From the NCBI RefSeq assembly GCF_018260555.1, contig NZ_JAGLBB010000072.1, positions 1-12,255 of the forward strand: a stretch of 12,255 nt of DNA. The letters are read 5' to 3'. Of this stretch, positions 1 to 8,801 are shown in pieces; the stretch's first letter is position 1, and each line of letters begins with the position of its first letter. This DNA comes from Deinococcus sp. GTDB lineage: Bacteria > Deinococcota > Deinococci > Deinococcales > Deinococcaceae. The position numbers were made by a program, and so were the translations under genes. Under the pieces are notes generated by a model. It was not told where the DNA came from and did not search any database. It saw nothing but the letters and a program-made list of their open reading frames with translations.

Positions 1-114
1 TGCAGCAAGAATGCGGTGGGCGCGCAGACGTACATGCGGATCAAGTCCACCGTGGAGACCGCGCGGTTGCGCGGTCAGGACCCCGTCGCGGTCCTGACCG
101 GCCTGATGCGCTGA
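1..114 (+). CDS. IS66-like transposase, C-terminal end (partial)
   Basis: The frame is open from base 1 and stops at TGA 112-114, giving 37 residues. The tail reads STVETARLRGQDPVAVLTGL. This resembles the C-terminus of IS66-family transposases (a serine/threonine-rich stretch, then a T(A/C)+xxGxDP pattern and a short hydrophobic end). The rest of the gene lies outside the window. I see no complete insertion-sequence terminal repeat after the stop. The family call rests on this short tail alone, so it is tentative; an unrelated C-terminus is possible. A transposase remnant fits the rearranged locus to its right. Confidence 0.45.
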   Translation, partial: CSKNAVGAQTYMRIKSTVETARLRGQDPVAVLTGLMR

Positions 115-122
115 CCGGGTGC

Positions 123-138
123 TCGGCCTTTCGGCCGA
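123..138 (+). terminator. Short stem-loop after the transposase stop
   Basis: TCGGCC (123-128) pairs perfectly with GGCCGA (133-138) around a TTTC loop, 8 nt after the transposase stop. The 6-bp GC-rich stem could end transcription, but no T-tract follows, so this is a weak terminator candidate only. Confidence 0.3.
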
Positions 139-141
139 CCG

Positions 142-225
142 CTAATCACAGACATCCTGACTTCGGACCTTCCCATCCTGGCGGTGCAGAAAGAAGGCAT
201 GGTCTTCATCGTCCTGCTATTCGCC
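142..225 (+). pseudogene. Remnant of a lipoprotein gene (C-terminal fragment)
   Basis: In frame with 157-159 the sequence reads ILTSDLPILAVQKEGMVFIV followed by LLFA. The last residues of the lipoprotein ending at 5192 read VLTSDVPVLALQRDGMVFIV followed by LLLA. The match is clear at protein level (about 25 residues) and partial at DNA level. The remnant lacks a start and a lipobox, and it runs on without a stop where the intact gene has TAG. It then enters the dispersed repeat at 247. I read it as what is left of a third, older cassette of the kind found at 3129-5192, cut by the IS-like sequence on its left and the repeat on its right. Confidence 0.6.
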
Positions 226-246
226 TCAAAGGCGTTCTCTGTCACC

Positions 247-407
247 CATACGGACTGCGTTTCACTGCGCCACAGCCGGGAAGGTACCGCCTGCGGCTTC
301 AGACCGCGAAGTCCGGTCTGTTGTTCCTGCTCGCGTCCGTTCGGATTGATTGGGTGCAGTCCCGAATCAATCGGAATCCGTACCACAGGTCAGCCCGAGT
401 CCGTATG
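247..407 (+). repeat. Dispersed palindromic repeat, copy A
   Basis: This copy begins CATACGGACT (247-256) and ends AGTCCGTATG (398-407), a perfect 10-bp terminal inverted repeat. Inside it, GATTGATTGGG (344-354) pairs with CCCGAATCAATC (361-372) with one bulged base. Related copies occur at 9646-9754 and from 12177 to the window edge. It has no coding capacity that I trust. Its size, termini and copy number suggest a non-autonomous mobile repeat or an extragenic palindromic repeat. It separates the lipoprotein remnant from the DUF4157 gene. Confidence 0.75.
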
Positions 408-478
408 AGCCTGACCTTCAGCGGAACGGCTGGTCAACTTCGTCCCTCGCCAACTGACCTGTCGGTTACTGTGCATGC

Positions 479-484
479 AGGAGG
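479..484 (+). promoter_or_regulatory. Strong ribosome binding site (AGGAGG) for the DUF4157 gene
   Basis: AGGAGG lies 4 nt before ATG 489 (a GGAG also overlaps at 483-486). It decides the start. The frame is open further upstream, from about 321, but that part runs through the dispersed repeat and has no comparable site. I see no convincing -35/-10 pair between the repeat and this site. Confidence 0.7.
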
Positions 485-488
485 AGCG

Positions 489-2561
489 ATGGAATACCAG
501 CGCAAACCACAGCGGGCAGTCCCCGCTACCCGGCAGACCAGCACCCACACCCCGGACCCGCCCGGCCTGACACACCTGGAAGCGCAGGGGCGGGCGCTGC
601 AACGCTTCACGGCCCGCCAGCAGACCGCCCAGCGACAGGCCGCCGCGCCCGTGCTGCGCGCCGCCAGCCTCGACCGGCAGGAACAGGACCGCCTGACCAG
701 CGAACGCGCCACCTTGCAACGCCAGATCTCCACGTTGGATAAGGCCGCGCCCGTCCAGCCCTCAACGCAGCCGCCAGTCCCAGCGAAGCCCGTCACGCCC
801 GCCGATTGGGTCACGGTGATGCGTCACCGTGCCGAGGGCGTCGAGGGGCAGCGTCTGGACACCCGCGCCTTCGGGGAATTCCAGACGCTGCAACGGCAGG
901 TGGCGCAGACCCTCGCCCACAGCTTCCGCAGCGACCGGGGCGAGCCCCAGGCCCGGTACGCCGCGTACGGTGAGCACCTCGCCACCCTGCAGCGCCATCC
1001 GGTCAGTGCGCCGGTTGCCCGGGTGGTGCTGGGGATGGTGCCCCCATCCGAACGCCTGCCGCTGCAACGCGCGACAGACGAGGCGCTGCAACGCCAGCGG
1101 GCGCAGGAACAGGCGGCGCTGAACTTCGGCACCCTGACTTCCCTGCAACGCCAGATGGCGGAACTGGACGCCGAGGCGACCCAGCCTGTCCTGCAACGAA
1201 TTCAGGCCAGAAGAGGCGCGGGGAACCCACTGCCGGAGGCGATCCAGCGGCACCTGGAGGGGGGCCTGAACTACGACCTGAGCCGGGTGCGCATCCACGA
1301 CGATGCGGAAGCTGACAAGTTGGCGAAGGGTGTGAACGCGGTGGCGTTCACGACAGGAACGGACATCTTCTTCCAGGCGGGGCAGTTCAACCCGAACACG
1401 CAGAGCGGGCTGGAACTGCTGGCGCACGAGGTGACGCACACCGTGCAGCAGAGTCAGGGGCGCGTGGGGACGGGCATTGACCCGGACGCCGGACTGGAGG
1501 CCGAGGCGCGCAGTATGGGCGCGAGGCTCGCGCAACATATTGGTGCGATAACTGCAAACACCAATAAGACAAGCCAAAGACCCGTTGCGGCGACGAATTC
1601 AGGATTAATCCAGCGCCAAGCAGTCAAGAGTGAGTTCTTTAAAAACGATGTCGTTATGTTTAATTCTTTTACCCAGTCTGATGCTAAAAATGAGCAGGAT
1701 GTTGTGAGGATTCTTATCGCCAATTCTTTTAAGAGGACAAGCTTTATGTTGTATGGATATGCATATCTAAGTCCAGACTCAAATTTAAGGAAGATGATTG
1801 CGGGAAGCAAGAGTAATAAAATATTACCATACACTAGAGCAGAAAATCTGTATGGCGCAGGAAAAAAGTGGCCTAGTTTTCCAAAGGAAGTGCAAAAACT
1901 TTTCGAAAATCTCCCAATATCGGCAAGGGTAATTGCGGTTAATCACTATGGCGGCAATTCTTCCTCTTTTCATCATAGATACGGCGGAGAGGCATTCATA
2001 GAGGCATTGCCCTCGACTATCTCTATCAGAAAAGAGGTTAAATTCAATTCTATTGGTAATTTTCCTAAAGATCTCCCCTTTAGTAAGGCCAAATCCATTT
2101 TTATGGCTAAATCAATGAGTGTATGGTCTAATAAGCACAGCCTAGTTGTTTCTGATTCAAAATCTAAAAAGGTTATGCCAATTGCGATTAGCATTGCTTC
2201 GACAAACGGAGGTCGATCTACTATAAATATATTTGGTCACCAAAAAGGAAGATCGAATGCCAACGGTCAAACGTTAAATATTTATGTTATTGATATGTTC
2301 GGTAACAGGGATAAGGCTTTTGATTTAGTGGCGGCGCACGAGGTTGGCCACTTCCTGCTAGGCGCCAAAGACGAATACAAGGATATTTTGGACCCTAAAA
2401 CAGGCCGAGTGATGGGAGCTAAGTCGACAACGAACGATAATTCCATAATGGCTAATTTCTATGAATACCCTGACATGGCGAGATCCCAGGCGAGACATTT
2501 CTCTGAGTTAATCGTCAATTTCAAGCAGATGTTCCCTGGGAAAAAGGTATCAATTATATGA
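489..2561 (+). CDS. DUF4157 (eCIS-core) protein with C-terminal zincin-like effector module
   Basis: The product has 690 residues in three parts. Residues 1-245 are Q/R/A-rich with many [LI]QR motifs and no signal peptide. Residues about 246-325 form a DUF4157 domain ending LLAHEVTHTVQQSQG (HEVTH 313-317). After residue 341 the DNA becomes strikingly AT-rich. The C-terminal part has a second zinc-protease motif, AAHEVGHFLLGAKDEY (HEVGH 617-621), then a Met-turn-like NSIMAN (Met 654) and RHF (669-671), as in metzincin-like peptidases. Spacing after HExxH is one residue longer than the classic HExxHxxGxxD. DUF4157 proteins are known partners or cargo of extracellular contractile injection systems and also occur alone; no injection genes are visible here. 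I infer a secreted or delivered peptidase effector with a replaceable C-terminus. Its stop overlaps the next gene by 4 nt, so the two are translationally coupled. The effector's substrate and delivery route are unknown. Confidence 0.8.
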   Translation: MEYQRKPQRAVPATRQTSTHTPDPPGLTHLEAQGRALQRFTARQQTAQRQAAAPVLRAASLDRQEQDRLTSERATLQRQISTLDKAAPVQPSTQPPVPAKPVTPADWVTVMRHRAEGVEGQRLDTRAFGEFQTLQRQVAQTLAHSFRSDRGEPQARYAAYGEHLATLQRHPVSAPVARVVLGMVPPSERLPLQRATDEALQRQRAQEQAALNFGTLTSLQRQMAELDAEATQPVLQRIQARRGAGNPLPEAIQRHLEGGLNYDLSRVRIHDDAEADKLAKGVNAVAFTTGTDIFFQAGQFNPNTQSGLELLAHEVTHTVQQSQGRVGTGIDPDAGLEAEARSMGARLAQHIGAITANTNKTSQRPVAATNSGLIQRQAVKSEFFKNDVVMFNSFTQSDAKNEQDVVRILIANSFKRTSFMLYGYAYLSPDSNLRKMIAGSKSNKILPYTRAENLYGAGKKWPSFPKEVQKLFENLPISARVIAVNHYGGNSSSFHHRYGGEAFIEALPSTISIRKEVKFNSIGNFPKDLPFSKAKSIFMAKSMSVWSNKHSLVVSDSKSKKVMPIAISIASTNGGRSTINIFGHQKGRSNANGQTLNIYVIDMFGNRDKAFDLVAAHEVGHFLLGAKDEYKDILDPKTGRVMGAKSTTNDNSIMANFYEYPDMARSQARHFSELIVNFKQMFPGKKVSII
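873..1511 (+). repeat. 639-bp direct repeat, copy 1 (inside the intact DUF4157 gene)
   Basis: Compared line by line, this stretch is identical to 3129-3767 with a constant offset of 2256 bp and no mismatch found. It encodes residues about 129-341, including all of DUF4157. It ends within a shared RS(M/V)GxRLA protein motif, after which the two DNA sequences diverge sharply. The lower-GC effector-specific sequence starts there. Confidence 0.95.
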
Positions 2562-2974
2562 GAGTGTTAATTTTCCTCTCTTTTTTTATTCTTGCTTCCT
2601 GTGGGAGTTCCGTCGGAGGTAAAGTGATGAGATATGAGATTAAAACGATCGATTCAGCGGTATTGCAGCAGATTTTAATAACTGAAAATAGTGTTTCATA
2701 CTTCATATTTCTGCCACACAAGAATAAAGCTGTTGAGGGCAAATTGACTCTGAAATCAGATCAGATTACGAAAATCAGACGACTGATTGAAAATACCGAG
2801 AGTATTACTTGCAAGCATGAAGTATTTGCTGATGATCAAATCATAGAAATCGAATTACATTCAAAAAAAATAGTATGTAGAGAGTCTGCGCTGCATAGCT
2901 ATCCCCAGGTATCAAGGCTAGTTTCGGAGTTTAGGAGCTTGACTAATCATATTTTGAAAAGATTGGAAAGATAG
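2558..2974 (+). CDS. Small lipoprotein, candidate immunity or partner protein
   Basis: The 138-residue product has an N-terminal hydrophobic stretch ending in a lipobox, FFILASCGSS (Cys 15), so it should be lipid-anchored outside the cytoplasmic membrane. The rest is hydrophilic, alternates strand and helix, and has no motif I recognise. The start ATG overlaps the stop of the zincin-effector gene as ATGA (2558-2561), and both share the same AT-rich composition, so they probably travel as one unit. By analogy with effector-immunity pairs this may protect the producer against the upstream protease in the periplasm or at the envelope. An inhibitor, a chaperone or an unrelated cargo lipoprotein would also fit. 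Function is inference; lipoprotein status is well supported. Confidence 0.75.
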   Translation: MRVLIFLSFFILASCGSSVGGKVMRYEIKTIDSAVLQQILITENSVSYFIFLPHKNKAVEGKLTLKSDQITKIRRLIENTESITCKHEVFADDQIIEIELHSKKIVCRESALHSYPQVSRLVSEFRSLTNHILKRLER

Positions 2975-3014
2975 AAAATCTCGCTGCTGTTGTCTTTGTG
3001 AGATAATGAGATCT

Positions 3015-3129
3015 TTACACCCCGCCTCGTGGATTCACGTCCACTCGCACCCTCGCCTTCCACGTGCGGGTGTCAAGCACACGCAGGAGTTCGCCCAACC
3101 GTGCGTCGTTGCGTGCCCTTAAGAACAGG
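3015..3129 (-). pseudogene. priA: Orphan 3' end of a priA gene from a diverged source
   Basis: This minus-strand segment aligns without gaps to 5215-5329, the end of the resident priA, with 18 differences in 115 bases. The encoded 37 residues differ only at the last one (V instead of L), so the changes are nearly all synonymous, and it has its own TAA stop. It is joined at base 3129 to the interior of the DUF4157 repeat, with one shared G at the junction. It lies convergent to the lipoprotein gene ending at 2974, the same layout as the resident lipoprotein and priA at 5192/5215. It is non-functional as a gene. It most likely arrived together with the upstream effector and lipoprotein from a related strain or species. 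Confidence 0.88.
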
Positions 3130-3767
3130 GGGAATTCCAGACGCTGCAACGGCAGGTGGCGCAGACCCTCGCCCACAGCTTCCGCAGCGACCGGGGCGAG
3201 CCCCAGGCCCGGTACGCCGCGTACGGTGAGCACCTCGCCACCCTGCAGCGCCATCCGGTCAGTGCGCCGGTTGCCCGGGTGGTGCTGGGGATGGTGCCCC
3301 CATCCGAACGCCTGCCGCTGCAACGCGCGACAGACGAGGCGCTGCAACGCCAGCGGGCGCAGGAACAGGCGGCGCTGAACTTCGGCACCCTGACTTCCCT
3401 GCAACGCCAGATGGCGGAACTGGACGCCGAGGCGACCCAGCCTGTCCTGCAACGAATTCAGGCCAGAAGAGGCGCGGGGAACCCACTGCCGGAGGCGATC
3501 CAGCGGCACCTGGAGGGGGGCCTGAACTACGACCTGAGCCGGGTGCGCATCCACGACGATGCGGAAGCTGACAAGTTGGCGAAGGGTGTGAACGCGGTGG
3601 CGTTCACGACAGGAACGGACATCTTCTTCCAGGCGGGGCAGTTCAACCCGAACACGCAGAGCGGGCTGGAACTGCTGGCGCACGAGGTGACGCACACCGT
3701 GCAGCAGAGTCAGGGGCGCGTGGGGACGGGCATTGACCCGGACGCCGGACTGGAGGCCGAGGCGCGC
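3129..3767 (+). repeat. 639-bp direct repeat, copy 2 (truncated DUF4157 gene)
   Basis: Identical to 873-1511. The left boundary is the junction with the orphan priA tail. The right boundary leads into a different C-terminal module. Recombination between the two copies would delete 2256 bp and restore a full-length gene carrying the second module. Confidence 0.95.
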
Positions 3768-4710
3768 TCAGTGGGGAAACGATTGGCTGCATACACAGTG
3801 ATGCCGGGCGTTCAGAAGCGTGACATGCTGTCTATAGCGTCTGCCTCTGCCGCCGACAGAGTTCAGCGACAGGTGAATCAACAGCTGCGGCAAGCCAATG
3901 CAAATCGCGGCGCAATAGCCAAAGTGCCACAAGCAGCTGAATCTGATGTTTACTATCAGCTGCGGGAGTTCAATAATGGCATTCCCAAGGACCTAACGTT
4001 TGATCATGGTTTTTTAGAGGGTGCTGATGGCAAGTTTGATGCTTCTCTGATGGAAAAACCTACTTGGGCAGATAGAAAAAATAGGGCGTTCTGGGTTGCT
4101 AAAGCCCAGGCAGCATTAATTCTGCGTCCTGACCTATTTGACAGCATAGCTGCCTATATGCATTTTTTGGAAGCTAGCGGTAGGGAAAGAGATGTTGGTT
4201 ATGAGAGATTCCTGAAAAATGATCCTGCTGGAAAAGTAATAAGCAAATCTCTCATCAGTAGTGTCCAGAGAGGAATAGGTGAGCGCATTTTCTTTGCCGA
4301 AGGATTGAAAGAAGGCGAGAAGTATACTTCTGCTGGCTCTACGCCTATTATTACTACCGGAAGCGCGAACCAGATGTACCCTTACCCAGCAACTGAGAAC
4401 TGGCAAAAGACTCTGGGCTCTCATCCGTTGTGGGCTGATGCTAGCTGGACATTCGTATATTCAAAAGCTCAGTATATAAAGGTCAGTGCTACTGTGGAAA
4501 TCAGAACACGCGATATGTATAATTTTAACCCGGGCTCTAAAGATATCGCTACTGGTTCGCCTGACGCTATCAACGGGAGATTCGAAGTTACCGGACTTGG
4601 CAAAGAGTATATAAATTACGGGTATGCGAAGAGAACTGTCAATTTTCTATTCGACAAGAGCAAATTTTTTGACAAAGTTTGTGGATCAATCGAAGTCTCC
4701 TGCATTCACT

Positions 4711-4716
4711 CCCCCC
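4711..4716 (+). other. C6 run, probable frameshift site joining effector and lipoprotein
   Basis: Six C residues lie 9 nt before the lipoprotein ATG. With six, the effector frame reads through into the lipoprotein. With five, the effector ends ...HSPNPR at TGA 4726-4728, giving the same ATGA overlap seen in the first cassette. Candidate causes are a mutation, slippage-based variation, ribosomal slippage or a sequencing error. Confidence 0.6.
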
Positions 4717-4724
4717 AATCCAAG

Positions 4725-5192
4725 ATGAATATAAAGACACTATTGTGCATTATGCTTTCCTGTCTTTCTTTAAGCAGCTGTCGAGATCAGGGGCAGGGTA
4801 GTATTGAACAGTCTGGGAAAATTGCTGACAGGGAAACGGGTCAGCAAGTTGTTTACGGTGGGAAGATTGAAAGGTTTTTCAAGATTGACGATGTCAGTCA
4901 GATTGGTTGGCTGGCAGTCAGTCAGGGGGTGGCTGGGCTGGCACCGGGGCCATCAGATTACTTGCTGTACGCGGTGTTTCCGTTCGCTGGGTCGTTGCCG
5001 GGGGGCTCCTATCCAGATGCGGTCGTTGACGGGCAGGTGGTCAAGAGTTTTGCGGCCGCGAGGATCGATCTGAAAGGCTTCCTGACGGAGGGTAAGCATG
5101 TGGACGCCTCATCGCTGGTACTGACTTCAGATGTTCCTGTGTTGGCGCTACAGCGGGACGGGATGGTTTTCATCGTCCTACTGTTGGCTTAG
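4725..5192 (+). CDS. Small lipoprotein, candidate immunity or partner of the second effector
   Basis: The 155-residue product starts at ATG 4725. It has a hydrophobic leader and a lipobox, LSLSSCRDQ (Cys 19). The body is rich in G, S, V and D, and the C-terminal stretch (VLTSDVPVLALQRDGMVFIV) is shared with the remnant at 142-225. It has no motif I can name and is not visibly similar to the first lipoprotein. It is in frame with, and currently joined to, the truncated effector. Its own start and lipobox argue that it was a separate gene translated by coupling. Only 22 nt separate its stop from the convergent priA stop. The 3' half is GC-richer than the 5' half. If it is immunity, it could remain useful against kin carrying the second effector, but its expression without an upstream promoter is uncertain. 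Confidence 0.7.
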   Translation: MNIKTLLCIMLSCLSLSSCRDQGQGSIEQSGKIADRETGQQVVYGGKIERFFKIDDVSQIGWLAVSQGVAGLAPGPSDYLLYAVFPFAGSLPGGSYPDAVVDGQVVKSFAAARIDLKGFLTEGKHVDASSLVLTSDVPVLALQRDGMVFIVLLLA

Positions 5193-5214
5193 CTGGGGGA
5201 GCTGCTGGAGGCCA

Positions 5215-7740
<2,526 letters not shown>

Positions 7741-7747
7741 GTGCCGC

Positions 7748-7753
7748 AGGCTA
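7748..7753 (-). promoter_or_regulatory. -10 hexamer for leaderless priA transcript
   Basis: On the minus strand TAGCCT ends 7 nt before GTG 7740, and no Shine-Dalgarno sequence is visible. This spacing places transcription start at or next to the start codon. No clear -35 is seen. Confidence 0.5.
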
Positions 7754-7870
7754 GCGCGCCGCGCCCGGCCGTTTCCGTGATCTGCGCCCCACGCCCCACG
7801 CCCGAACGCCCGAACGCCCGGCCGCCGGGGGGCTGGGCCGTTTCGGCAGGTCTCCCGGCCGGGCGCGCTA
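7752..7870. repeat. Imperfect inverted repeat spanning the divergent priA/transporter promoters
   Basis: TAGCGCGCC-GCG-CCCGGCCG (7752-7771) is mirrored by CGGCCGGGCGCGCTA (7856-7870), apart from a three-base insert. Both arms touch the -10 hexamers of the two divergent genes. Between them are short tandem repeats (GCCCCAC twice, GCCCGAAC twice). This could be a shared operator or simply GC-rich promoter symmetry. Confidence 0.45.
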
Positions 7871-7874
7871 CCCT
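7869..7874 (+). promoter_or_regulatory. -10 hexamer for leaderless transporter transcript
   Basis: TACCCT lies 6 nt before GTG 7881, with no ribosome binding site between them. It mirrors the priA promoter on the other strand. Confidence 0.5.
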
Positions 7875-7880
7875 CCGGGT

Positions 7881-8801
7881 GTGACGCTGCACCCCGCCCG
7901 CCCTGCCCCCGCCCCGGTGAACGTCCGGACCGGCCTGCTGCTGGGCGTGATCTCGGCCCTCACGTTCAGCACGCTGGGAGTCTGGGGCAAACTGGCCGGG
8001 CAGGTGGGCCTGGAGTCTTTCAACGCGCTGGCGTGGCGCTTTGGGCTGGTGGCCGTGCTGCTGCTGCCGCTCACCTCGCGCGGACTGAGCGGCGCCGACC
8101 GCGTGCGGATGCTGGGAGTGGGCACGCTGTACACGGCCGCGACCATCTGTTACTTCGGGGCGCTGGGGCGCGTCACGGCCGGCGCGACCGGATTGCTGCT
8201 GTACCTCGCGCCGGCCTTCGTGATTCTGCTGGCGTGGCTGTCGGGGCGCGCGCCGCGCCGCACGCAGCTGGGCGCCGTGAGCCTGGGCGCGGCCGGGCTG
8301 GCACTCGTGATCGGTCTGCCCGGCCCCGCCGACCGGGACCCGGTGGGCCTGCTGCTGGGCGCGGGGGCGGGCGTGCTGTACGCCTCGTACCTGCTGGCCA
8401 GCGAGCGGCTGCTGGCGGGCGTACCGGCGCTGGCTGCCACGGCGCACATGGCCCTGGTGGCGGCGCTGGTGTTCACGGGACTCGCGGCGGGCGGCGGCAC
8501 CCTGGGCGTGCCGGACACGGCGGCGCAGTGGGGCGTGATCGCGGCCATGGCCCTGCTGCCCACGCTGATTGCCGTGCCCGCCCTGTACGGCGCGGTGCGG
8601 CACCTGGGCGCGGCGCGCACGAGTCTGCTGGGCACGCTGGAGCCGCTGTTCACGGTGGCGCTGGCGGGCGCGGTGCTGGGCGAGCAGCCGGGACCGGGCG
8701 TGGTGCTGGGCGGCGCGCTGATCCTGGCGGGCGCGTTGCTGGCCCAGTGGCCCGCCCGTCCCGTCCCGGCCGCACAGAGGCGGCGGGTCAGCGGCCGCTG
8801 A
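7881..8801 (+). CDS. EamA/DMT-superfamily membrane transporter
   Basis: The 306-residue, strongly hydrophobic product has about ten predicted membrane segments arranged as two EamA-type halves. The first half begins TGLLLGVISALTFSTLGVWG and contains the typical ALAWRFGLVAVLLLPLT. The second contains LLGAGAGVLYASYLLASERLL and the ARTSLLGTLEPLFTVALAGA signature near the end, followed by the usual ExxGPGVVLGGALILAGALL. Length and layout match drug/metabolite transporters that export small metabolites or amino acids; the substrate cannot be read from sequence. The start is GTG 7881, supported by the TACCCT just upstream. It is divergent from priA with a 140-bp gap. Its last 14 bp overlap the end of the next gene on the opposite strand. 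Confidence 0.9.
   Translation: MTLHPARPAPAPVNVRTGLLLGVISALTFSTLGVWGKLAGQVGLESFNALAWRFGLVAVLLLPLTSRGLSGADRVRMLGVGTLYTAATICYFGALGRVTAGATGLLLYLAPAFVILLAWLSGRAPRRTQLGAVSLGAAGLALVIGLPGPADRDPVGLLLGAGAGVLYASYLLASERLLAGVPALAATAHMALVAALVFTGLAAGGGTLGVPDTAAQWGVIAAMALLPTLIAVPALYGAVRHLGAARTSLLGTLEPLFTVALAGAVLGEQPGPGVVLGGALILAGALLAQWPARPVPAAQRRRVSGR

Larger units (their letters stand above)
3129..4728 (+). pseudogene. 5'-truncated DUF4157 gene carrying a different C-terminal effector module (orphan cassette)
   Basis: This copy lacks the first 128 codons of the intact gene. The frame opens after TAA 3120-3122. The only early start candidate is GTG 3156, which corresponds to an internal valine codon in the intact copy and has no ribosome binding site. 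It contains the complete DUF4157 domain (HEVTH at 3681-3695), then at 3768 switches to a module unrelated to the zincin one. That module is of intermediate GC, with a YNFNPGSKDIATG...NGRFEVTGLGKEY stretch near its end that I cannot assign to a named family. The frame does not stop at the module's end but continues into the next lipoprotein. Removing one C from the C6 run at 4711-4716 would end it at TGA 4726-4728, overlapping that lipoprotein's ATG. It is probably silent, and usable only after recombination with the intact 5' part. Confidence 0.75.

Noticed and set aside
75..386. Short minus-strand open frames in the repeats (also near 9659-9757 and 12014-12232) sharing peptide stretches such as RIPIDS and FRLWRS
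   Set aside because: The shared peptides follow from the shared repeat DNA. There is no start site or codon bias to support genes.
321..488. Upstream extension of the DUF4157 gene to an ATG at 321
   Set aside because: It lies in the dispersed repeat, has no ribosome binding site, and ATG 489 has AGGAGG at proper spacing.
762..1577. Minus-strand open frames opposite the DUF4157 gene (repeated at 3015-3695)
   Set aside because: They are antisense shadows of the duplicated carrier region. The second only looks different because it runs into the orphan priA tail.
2975..3014. Possible terminator between the first lipoprotein and the orphan priA tail (ATCTC ... GAGAT)
   Set aside because: The stem is about 5 bp with a long loop and no T-tract, too weak to call.
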